This document shows, in pieces, positions 33,963 through 39,748 of a stretch of DNA of 39,748 bases. The notes under the pieces were generated by a model. That model did no database searches, was not told the DNA's origin, and saw nothing but the letters and a program-made list of their open reading frames with translations. The translations under genes and the position numbers were made by a program. Source of the stretch: Rhodobacterales bacterium HKCCE4037 (GTDB lineage Bacteria > Pseudomonadota > Alphaproteobacteria > Rhodobacterales > Rhodobacteraceae). Location: assembly GCA_015689645.1 (NCBI GenBank), contig WVSM01000015.1, positions 1 through 39,748 of the forward strand. Reading direction: 5' to 3'. How positions within the stretch are numbered: position 1 is the stretch's first letter; each line of letters starts with the position of its first letter.

Positions 33963-35063
33963 ATGACTACAGGCTTTTTCTGGGACGAACGCTGCTTCTG
34001 GCACGGCGGCGGCAATTACGCGGGGCTTCTTCAGGTGGGCGGGCTGGTGCAGCCGGGCGGCGGATTGCCGGAAAACCCCGAAACCAAACGCCGCCTCGTG
34101 AACCTGCTGCGCGTCACCGGCCTCTGGGATCAGCTCGACACGCGCGGCGCCGACCCTGCGACCCAGGAGGACCTGCTCCGCATCCATCCGGCCGCCTACC
34201 TGCGCCAGTTCAAAGAGATGTCGGACGCGGGCGGCGGCGAATTGGGCCTGCGCACGCCCTTCGGTCCCGGCGGCTACGAGATCGCGACGCTGTCTGCCGG
34301 TCTGTCCAAGGCGGCGCTGTTCAGCGTCCTGAAGGGCCATCACCGTAACGCTTATGCCCTGTCCCGCCCGCCGGGCCACCATTGCCTGCCGGATTTCCCC
34401 AACGGCTTCTGCCTGCTGGCCAATATCGCCATCGCCGTGGAAGCCGCCCGTGCCGAGCGCCTCACGGACCGCGTCGCGATCATCGACTGGGACGTCCACC
34501 ACGGCAACGGGACCGAGGCGATTTTCTATGACCGCGCCGACACGCTGACGATCTCGCTCCATCAGGAGCGGAACTATCCGCTCGACACCGGCGATTTCGC
34601 CGACCGGGGGTCGGGCGACGGCGAGGGTTTCAACCTCAACATCCCGTTGCCGCCGGGCACCGGCCATGTCGGCTACACCGAAGCGTTCGAACGGCTCGTC
34701 CTGCCAGCGCTTCAGGATTTCCAGCCCGACGCCATCGTCATCGCCTGCGGTTTCGACGCAGGTCTTGTCGATACGCTGAGCCGGATGCTCGCCGGGTCCG
34801 ACACCTTCCGCGCCATGACCGAGATGGTGATGGACGCCGCCGATACGCTCTGCGACGGGCGGCTGATGATGGCGCACGAAGGCGGCTATTCCGAGGTCCA
34901 CGTGCCCTTCCTCGCCCATGCGGTCCTGGAAGCGATGAGCGGCTCGGACATCCACGCCGACGACCCGCTGCAGATGCGGTTCGAAGGCCAGCAACCCTCG
35001 GACCGCTTCAATCATTACGTCAGCACCTGGATTGCCGAGATGGAGGAGGCGCTGGGGTATTGA
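33963..35063 (+). CDS. Class II histone-deacetylase-family amidohydrolase
   Basis: A 366-residue zinc amidohydrolase. The active site has RPPGHHCLPDFPNGFC (His139, His140), zinc ligands Asp177 and His179 in DWDVHHGNGT, Asp265 in CGFDAG, and Tyr309 in HEGGYS as the transition-state tyrosine. Bacterial members deacetylate acetylpolyamines or related N-acyl compounds; with no histones here, a small-molecule substrate is likely. The N-terminus MTTGFFWDERCFWHGGGNYAG, with its extended loop, is usual for the bacterial class II branch. Start ATG 33963 has GGAGGG 7 nt upstream. It is followed by scoA after a 77-bp gap. Confidence 0.9.
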   Translation: MTTGFFWDERCFWHGGGNYAGLLQVGGLVQPGGGLPENPETKRRLVNLLRVTGLWDQLDTRGADPATQEDLLRIHPAAYLRQFKEMSDAGGGELGLRTPFGPGGYEIATLSAGLSKAALFSVLKGHHRNAYALSRPPGHHCLPDFPNGFCLLANIAIAVEAARAERLTDRVAIIDWDVHHGNGTEAIFYDRADTLTISLHQERNYPLDTGDFADRGSGDGEGFNLNIPLPPGTGHVGYTEAFERLVLPALQDFQPDAIVIACGFDAGLVDTLSRMLAGSDTFRAMTEMVMDAADTLCDGRLMMAHEGGYSEVHVPFLAHAVLEAMSGSDIHADDPLQMRFEGQQPSDRFNHYVSTWIAEMEEALGY

Positions 35064-35078
35064 CGCCGCAGCGCGGCG
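35064..35078 (+). other. Short hairpin after the deacetylase gene
   Basis: CGCCGC (35064-35069) pairs with GCGGCG (35073-35078) around AGC. It begins directly after the stop codon. A TTGACT hexamer right after it (35080-35085) may be the -35 element of the scoA promoter. Confidence 0.45.
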
Positions 35079-35140
35079 ATTGACTTCGCCACGACCAATC
35101 GGCAGTTTGCGCGCACTCAAGTCATTCAGGGGATGCTCAC

Positions 35141-35854
35141 ATGAAAAAGATCTACGGCTCGGCGGCAGAGGCACTCGATGGCGTCCTCTTCGACGGCATG
35201 CTGATCGCGGCGGGCGGTTTCGGCCTGTGCGGCATCCCCGAACTGCTGATCGACGGTATCGTCGAGGCGGGCACCAAGGACTTGACGGTGGCCTCCAACA
35301 ATGCAGGCGTCGATGGTTTTGGCCTCGGCAAATTGCTGGAGACGCGCCAGATCAAGAAGATGATGTCGTCCTACGTGGGTGAGAACAAGGAATTCATGCG
35401 CCAATACCTCGGTGGTGAGCTTGAGCTGGAATTCAACCCGCAGGGCACTCTGGCCGAACGCATGCGCGCCGGCGGCGCCGGCATTCCCGGCTTCTACACC
35501 AAGACCGGCGTCGGCACCGTGATCGCCGAGGGCAAGGAAGTGAAGCAGTTCCCGACCGGCCCCGACGGCGCGGACGAAGACTACATCCTCGAACGCGGCA
35601 TCTTCGCCGACCTGTCCATCGTGAAGGCGTGGAAAGCGGATCCCACCGGCAACGCCGTGTTCCGCAAGACCGCCCGCAACTTCAACCCGCCCGCCGCGAT
35701 GTGCGGCAAGGTCTGCATCCTGGAAGTCGAGGAGATCGTGGAAACCGGTTCGCTCGACGGCGACGCGATCCACCTGCCCGGCATCTACGTGCATCGCCTG
35801 ATCCAGGGTGAACACGAGAAGCGGATCGAGCAGCGGACCACGCGCGCGGCCTGA
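35141..35854 (+). CDS. scoA: 3-oxoacid CoA-transferase subunit A
   Basis: A 237-residue alpha subunit of succinyl-CoA:3-ketoacid CoA-transferase, which moves CoA between succinyl-CoA and acetoacetate or related acids. The family start is AAGGFGLCGIPELLI, the motif TVASNNAGVDGFGLGKLL follows, and the C-terminal GNAVFRKTARNFNPPAAMCG is standard. The catalytic Glu is carried by the B subunit, found 1.9 kb downstream after two other genes. AGGGGA precedes the ATG. The stop is 10 bp before the GSCFA gene. Confidence 0.93.
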   Translation: MKKIYGSAAEALDGVLFDGMLIAAGGFGLCGIPELLIDGIVEAGTKDLTVASNNAGVDGFGLGKLLETRQIKKMMSSYVGENKEFMRQYLGGELELEFNPQGTLAERMRAGGAGIPGFYTKTGVGTVIAEGKEVKQFPTGPDGADEDYILERGIFADLSIVKAWKADPTGNAVFRKTARNFNPPAAMCGKVCILEVEEIVETGSLDGDAIHLPGIYVHRLIQGEHEKRIEQRTTRAA

Positions 35855-35864
35855 TGGGCGCGGC

Positions 35865-36974
35865 TTGAGCAAATCCCCCTATTCCAGCCTGCCCCAACGC
35901 GCCTTCTGGCGCGGGGGCGTTGCGGGGGCACCTGCTTTCCCGCCCGACCTCTACCGCCCGAAATTCCCGGTTACGACGGACACCCGCGTCTTCACTGCAG
36001 GCTCCTGCTTCGCGCAGCATGTCGGCGCGGCGATGAAGGCCGCTGGCATCAAGGTGATCGACGCCGAACCCGCGCGCCGCGGCCTGCCGCCCGAAACCGC
36101 GAGCCGCTTCGGCTACGGGGTCTATTCCGCGCGGTTCGGCAATCTCTACACGGTCAAGCAATTCCGGCAGCTGGTGGACGAGGTGAACGGCGCGCAACCC
36201 GCCCTGCCCGTCTGGGAACGCGATGGCCGATTCTGGGACGCACAGCGCCCCGGTGTCGAACCCGAGGGGCTGGCCTCGCCTGATTTGGTGCAGGAAATGC
36301 GCGAACAGCACCTCGCCGCCGTGGCCGAGGCGTTGTCGCAAGCCGACATGATCGTCTTCACCCTCGGGCTGACGGAAGCGTGGGAGCATCGCGAGACCGG
36401 CACCGTCTACCCCACCGCCCCCGGCACTGTTGCGGGCGATTACGACCCCGACACCTTCCGCTTCGTGAACTACGGCGTCGCCGACATTCTGGACGATTTC
36501 ACCGAGCTGGAAGAGGCGCTGTCCGAGATCAACCCAAACCTCCGCTGGCTTCTGACAGTCAGCCCCGTGCCACTGGCGGCCACCGCCTCCGACCAGCACG
36601 TCCTTCCTGCCACAATCCGCTCGAAATCCGTCCTGCGCACCGTCTGCGACATGCTCTGCGACAGCTCCGACCGGATCGACTACTTTCCCTCCTACGAACT
36701 CGTAACCTCCCCCGCCCACCGGACCAGCCCCTTCGCCGACGACCTGCGCTCCGTCCGGCCCGAGATCGTCGCGCAGATCATGCAGACCTTCCTGCAAGCC
36801 CATGGTCTCTGCGACAAGGACGTCACGTCCGAGGAGCGCGCGCCAAACGCGGAGGCCGCTGACGAGGCGATTTGCGAAGATATCCTCCTCGACGCATTCG
36901 CGCCGGAGGCGCGACAGGACGGAAGATCGCCGGAGGCGCAACGGGATGGAAATTCGCCGGACGTCACGAAATGA
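35865..36974 (+). CDS. GSCFA-domain protein
   Basis: A 369-residue protein named by its motif TAGSCFAQ (45-52). GSCFA proteins are thought to be SGNH-like hydrolases or transferases, but no substrate is established. Additional family features are YGVYSARFGNLYTVKQFRQLVDEV and VSPVPLAATA. I chose TTG at 35865 as the start (SKSPYSSLPQRAFWRGG follows as in homologues); there is no in-frame ATG in the gap, and an ATG at 35808 lies inside scoA. The C-terminal 27-bp repeat gives an unusual tail (PEARQDGRSPEAQRDGN). It overlaps the next gene by ATGA, suggesting they work together. Confidence 0.8.
   Translation: MSKSPYSSLPQRAFWRGGVAGAPAFPPDLYRPKFPVTTDTRVFTAGSCFAQHVGAAMKAAGIKVIDAEPARRGLPPETASRFGYGVYSARFGNLYTVKQFRQLVDEVNGAQPALPVWERDGRFWDAQRPGVEPEGLASPDLVQEMREQHLAAVAEALSQADMIVFTLGLTEAWEHRETGTVYPTAPGTVAGDYDPDTFRFVNYGVADILDDFTELEEALSEINPNLRWLLTVSPVPLAATASDQHVLPATIRSKSVLRTVCDMLCDSSDRIDYFPSYELVTSPAHRTSPFADDLRSVRPEIVAQIMQTFLQAHGLCDKDVTSEERAPNAEAADEAICEDILLDAFAPEARQDGRSPEAQRDGNSPDVTK
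36901..36961 (+). repeat. 27-bp tandem repeat near the end of the GSCFA gene
   Basis: Two 27-bp units (36901-36927 and 36928-36954) and a partial third (36955-36961) share CGCCGGAGGCGC. They keep the reading frame and encode nine-residue repeats of the form PEAxxDGxS. Confidence 0.75.
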
Positions 36975-37762
36975 AAATCGCAGTCGTCGGCACCTCCAAC
37001 ATCGGCGCAATCAAATACGCCGAGGCGCAGATCGCGGTCGAGCATCCCGCGCTGCAGATCACCTGCTACGGCCTGCCGGGCCGCGGGTTTGATGAAGCAA
37101 AAGTTAACGAGACTCTAGTTTTCCAACCAAATCAATCCGATAGCCGATTGTGCAAGGTTGCACAGCGTGTGAACGGTTGCGCGGGCCTCGATCTGACCAC
37201 CTTTGACCATATCCTTGTGATCGCCGACACGCTGGGAATGCCCGCGACGCTCTGGACCGCCGCGAGCTACGACATCGCCGACTGGCCCGCCCGTACCGGC
37301 CGCGCGCTGCTGTCCGAACCGGCGTTCCTGTCGGCCATGCACGAGGCCATCACCCCCCGCGCCGACCACCTGCGCAGCCAGTTCGGCGACATGCCGATCC
37401 ACGTCGCCCTCGCCCCCTATCCCACGACCGCCGTCGTACCGAAGGGCGACCACCACCAGATGCCCTATGCCGCCATGGCCCATCACCCCGAGGCCGCGCG
37501 CATCCAGCGCCTATATCGCGCCGCCCTCACCCGCGCCCTTGCCGCGCGGAACATGATCTTCGTGCCGCAACCCGACGAGACCATTGCCTCGCCTTTCCTG
37601 ACGAAGGAACCCTACGGCCATGGCTCCATGGATTTCCGGGCCGAGGGGCGGCTGCTCAACGATCACCGGCACATGAACGCCGATTTCGGCGCTTCGCTTT
37701 TCCGCGCCTTTGCGCTAACCCTGCATCAACACGACGCTGCATCGCAGAACCAGGAGGGATAA
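36971..37762 (+). CDS. Unknown protein paired with GSCFA
   Basis: A 263-residue protein that I do not assign to a family. It begins [26 protein letters not shown], where VGTSNIG could be a block-I-like nucleophile loop of an SGNH hydrolase, and near the end [13 protein letters not shown] could supply a catalytic His; this is speculative. No signal or membrane segment is seen. It overlaps the GSCFA gene by 4 bp (ATGA), and AGGAGG (37752-37757) at its end serves as the ribosome site of scoB. Codons around 37085-37170 are much AT-richer than the rest of the gene. Confidence 0.7.
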   Translation: MKIAVVGTSNIGAIKYAEAQIAVEHPALQITCYGLPGRGFDEAKVNETLVFQPNQSDSRLCKVAQRVNGCAGLDLTTFDHILVIADTLGMPATLWTAASYDIADWPARTGRALLSEPAFLSAMHEAITPRADHLRSQFGDMPIHVALAPYPTTAVVPKGDHHQMPYAAMAHHPEAARIQRLYRAALTRALAARNMIFVPQPDETIASPFLTKEPYGHGSMDFRAEGRLLNDHRHMNADFGASLFRAFALTLHQHDAASQNQEG

Positions 37763-37766
37763 CACC

Positions 37767-38390
37767 ATGTGGGACCGCAACCAGATGGCCGCACGCGCGG
37801 CTCAGGAGCTTGAAGACGGCTGGTATGTGAACCTCGGCATCGGCATCCCGACGCTGGTGTCCAACTACATCCCCGAAGGGATCGAGGTGACGCTGCAATC
37901 GGAAAACGGCATGCTCGGTATGGGCCCGTTCCCGATCGAGGGCGAAGAAGATGCCGACCTGATCAACGCGGGCAAGCAGACCATCACCGAACTGCCCCAC
38001 ACCTCCTATTTCGACAGCGCCCAGAGCTTCGGCATGATCCGCGGCGGCAAGATCGCCATGGCGATTCTCGGCGCGATGGAAGTGGCCGAGAACGGCGATC
38101 TGGCGAACTGGATGATCCCCGGCAAGCTCGTGAAGGGCATGGGCGGCGCGATGGACCTCGTCGCGGGCGTGGGCCGCGTGGTGGTGGTGATGGACCACAC
38201 CAACAAGCATGGCGAGTCGAAGGTTCTGAAGGAATGCACCCTGCCGCTGACCGGCACAGGCGTGGTGGACCGTATCATCACCAACCTCGGTGTTCTGGAC
38301 GTGGTCGAGGGCGGTCTGAAGATCGTCGAGACCGCCGAAGGCGTGACCGAGGATGACCTCCGCGCCGCGACGCAGGCCACAATTGTCTGA
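37767..38390 (+). CDS. scoB: 3-oxoacid CoA-transferase subunit B
   Basis: A 207-residue beta subunit. The catalytic Glu46 is in [11 protein letters not shown], after [16 protein letters not shown]. Later segments [20 protein letters not shown] and [20 protein letters not shown] are typical. It probably forms the active enzyme with scoA, despite two intervening genes. The strong ribosome site AGGAGG lies in the end of the preceding gene. It overlaps by 8 bp with the GNAT gene that follows. Confidence 0.94.
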   Translation: MWDRNQMAARAAQELEDGWYVNLGIGIPTLVSNYIPEGIEVTLQSENGMLGMGPFPIEGEEDADLINAGKQTITELPHTSYFDSAQSFGMIRGGKIAMAILGAMEVAENGDLANWMIPGKLVKGMGGAMDLVAGVGRVVVVMDHTNKHGESKVLKECTLPLTGTGVVDRIITNLGVLDVVEGGLKIVETAEGVTEDDLRAATQATIV

Positions 38391-38670
38391 GGCAGCGATC
38401 CAACGGACGGTGGAGGGCAGCAAGGGCCGCTACGTCCTTGCCATCGACGGGAACGAGGCGGAATTGACCTATTCCATCGCCTCGCCGACCCTCATAATCG
38501 CAGATCACACCTATGTGCCCGATGCCATGCGCGGCACCGGCGCAGGCTTGAAACTGGCCGAACGGCTGGTGGCGGACGCACGCGCAGAAGGAGTAAAGAT
38601 CGTGCCGCTTTGCCCCTTCGTGAAGGCGCAGGCCGCAAAGCACCCGGAATGGTCGGACGTGATCCAGTAA
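38383..38670 (+). CDS. Small GNAT-like N-acetyltransferase (NATD1/YjdJ type)
   Basis: A 95-residue protein of the short GNAT branch. The acetyl-CoA segment is [27 protein letters not shown], and [17 protein letters not shown] is the diagnostic C-terminus of the YjdJ-like group. Its substrate is unknown. I chose TTG at 38383 because [18 protein letters not shown] matches the usual start; no ATG fits, and 38353 is deep inside scoB. The 8-bp overlap with the scoB stop points to translational coupling. Confidence 0.82.
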   Translation: MSEAAIQRTVEGSKGRYVLAIDGNEAELTYSIASPTLIIADHTYVPDAMRGTGAGLKLAERLVADARAEGVKIVPLCPFVKAQAAKHPEWSDVIQ

Positions 38671-38677
38671 GCGCGCG

Positions 38678-39520
38678 TCACTCCATCAACTGAAAGACAC
38701 ACCCGTCCGATACCAGGTCCGGTGGCGTGTTGCAGAGCGACCGCGCCATGGCCCAGGCCGCCAGCACGCGGGGCACGTAAGTGCGCGTCTCGTCGTAGTT
38801 GGGCACCCCGCCCGAGCGCGTGACCGCGCCCTCGCCCGCGTTGTAGGCGGCGAGCACGAGAATCGGATCGCGGTCGAATTCCTCCATCAGCCAGTCGAGG
38901 TAGGCGACGCCGCCCGCGATGTTCTGGGCCGGGTCGAAGGCATCCTCCACGCCGAACCGTTCCGCCGTGGCGGGGATCAACTGCATCAAGCCCTGCGCCC
39001 CTGCGCCGCTTTCCGCATCGGGCCGGCCCGCGCTTTCGGCGGCGATCACCGCCAGCGCGAAGGCAGGAGAGACCTGTGTGCCGATCGAGGCGGCGAGGAT
39101 GTCGCGCCCGTGTTCGCGCGCGATCCGGCTGACCGTGTCGAGCCGCGGCGCGCCGAGTGTGGCTGCCTCCGCCGCGGTCGCCAGATGCTCCTGCGCGGCC
39201 CAGAATCGGGCCGGGTCGGCCGGCAGGCTGGTCGGAATGCTTGCCCAGAACCAGTCCGACGCGCCGCCCGCGACCGGGGCCAGCGGGGCCAGCGGTTCAT
39301 CCGGAGCAACATCTTCCGCCGCCGCCGCGTTTCTTGCAGCTCCCGCAGCGGCAATGGCGGCCTGCCGTTCCATGTCCTGTTCCGTGATCTGGATATTGAT
39401 CCGCGGCCCGCTCCGGCCTGCATCCGCAGCACTCAGGAACCGGATTCCGCTTTCCTGCGCCGTGCCCGCAATCGGGAAAAGAGCGGCCAAAGCCAGCCAT
39501 CTCAAGGGGTGTCTTGCCAT
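38678..39520 (-). CDS. Exported lytic transglycosylase
   Basis: A 280-residue SLT-domain protein. A signal peptide occupies residues 1-21 (ending GTAQE). An Ala-rich linker (about 50-88) follows, then the catalytic domain with Glu162 in VIAAESAGRPDAES, GLMQLIPATAERFG (177-190) and AYNAGEGAV (225-233). Cys near the C-terminus (LCNTPPDLVSDGC) may pair. The ATG at 39520 has AGGTG upstream; 39544 is an alternative that would add MSRFYRCF. It is the second lytic transglycosylase in the window, a soluble periplasmic form unlike the lipoprotein at 28828. It is convergent with the GNAT gene at 8 bp. Confidence 0.9.
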   Translation of the reverse strand: MARHPLRWLALAALFPIAGTAQESGIRFLSAADAGRSGPRINIQITEQDMERQAAIAAAGAARNAAAAEDVAPDEPLAPLAPVAGGASDWFWASIPTSLPADPARFWAAQEHLATAAEAATLGAPRLDTVSRIAREHGRDILAASIGTQVSPAFALAVIAAESAGRPDAESGAGAQGLMQLIPATAERFGVEDAFDPAQNIAGGVAYLDWLMEEFDRDPILVLAAYNAGEGAVTRSGGVPNYDETRTYVPRVLAAWAMARSLCNTPPDLVSDGCVFQLME

Positions 39521-39748
39521 GAAGCACCTGTAAAACCTGCTCATTCACGGCGTTCGGGCCGGTCTTTGCCCGCCTCGCCCGCCACGCGTGGGTCAATCAT
39601 GCCTGCGGAAATGACACGAAACAACCCTTTCGAATTCGCAAAGATTTCCCTTACGCGCCCAATTCGTGCCCCGATTCCCCGCGATACCTCTCTTTGTCAC
39701 AGGGACACCCGGGGCCTTCCCCCGCCCCGGACACCTGAAACCGAATAA
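39521..39748. other. Right-edge gap, no convincing gene
   Basis: This 228-bp stretch is upstream of the lytic transglycosylase and probably holds its promoter. An open plus-strand frame crosses the region and ends at 39748, but it starts inside the transglycosylase gene on the other strand and shows no family sequence. No clear hairpin or operator was found. Confidence 0.4.

Noticed and set aside
39110-39748. A 212-residue plus-strand open frame ending at the right edge
   Set aside because: It begins antisense to the lytic transglycosylase and is Arg/Pro-rich without family similarity.
1-39748. tRNA, rRNA, CRISPR arrays, insertion sequences
   Set aside because: I looked for cloverleaf-like sequences, rRNA cores, regularly spaced repeats and transposase motifs and found none.

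Overview
The window is a GC-rich, densely packed chromosomal segment that reads as an alphaproteobacterium of the Rhodobacteraceae (Roseobacter group). The pointers are GcrA, a phosphatidylcholine synthase of the bacterial Pcs type, DUF2125 and extensin-like proteins, a small number of rRNA-independent housekeeping genes with frequent ATGA overlaps, and the intergenic element beginning CCTTTCATCTTGCCAG, which I associate with this group from memory. I see no rRNA, tRNA, CRISPR array, transposase or phage gene. The window looks like ordinary chromosome with one small accessory-looking patch.

Layout. 1-6846: a MotA/ExbB-type proton channel with a MotB-like coiled-coil partner (minus strand, partner cut by the left edge), chaC, a DUF2125 protein, then the minus-strand run hisC-tyrC-extensin-like, joined by ATGA overlaps. 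6917-12947: priA facing away from a small transaldolase, with a perfect LacI-type palindrome between them; then an exported fasciclin protein and a signal-bearing MsrB, both preceded by strong stem-loops; then DUF484-xerC. 13153-17925: pcs, four back-to-back hairpins, an inositol monophosphatase, a glycerophosphodiesterase overlapping metR, divergent metF, and a convergent Lrp-type regulator. 18081-22581: acdS (ACC deaminase) followed by a homodimeric pyruvate-dehydrogenase-E1-like enzyme, then a darcynin-like gene divergent from a TetR regulator with an operator between them.

22650-24270 is the least housekeeping-like part: an L,D-transpeptidase lipoprotein and a small exported protein, with an AT-rich stretch, bounded by two near-identical 18-bp sequences that contain the palindrome TCACGCGTGA. 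24339-28764 carries a thioesterase, argD-argF, a DMT transporter and gcrA. 28828-33750 has a lytic transglycosylase lipoprotein with an AsmA protein, rimO, an M48 metalloprotease lipoprotein and a small unknown. 33963-39520 has a class II deacetylase-type amidohydrolase, then scoA and scoB separated by a GSCFA protein and an unknown partner, a small GNAT protein and a second lytic transglycosylase.

Themes. Several genes act on the envelope (ExbB/MotB-like pair, extensin-like, L,D-transpeptidase, two lytic transglycosylases, AsmA, M48, Pcs, GDPD). A second theme is amino-acid and C4 2-oxoacid metabolism: MetR/MetF, HisC/TyrC, ArgD/ArgF and, most interestingly, AcdS with a 2-oxoacid dehydrogenase E1 that could consume the 2-oxobutyrate AcdS releases. 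The most unusual non-coding signals are the four contiguous hairpins at 13871-13948, the stem-loop clusters on both sides of the fasciclin gene, and the dispersed hairpin element at 12993 and 33764.
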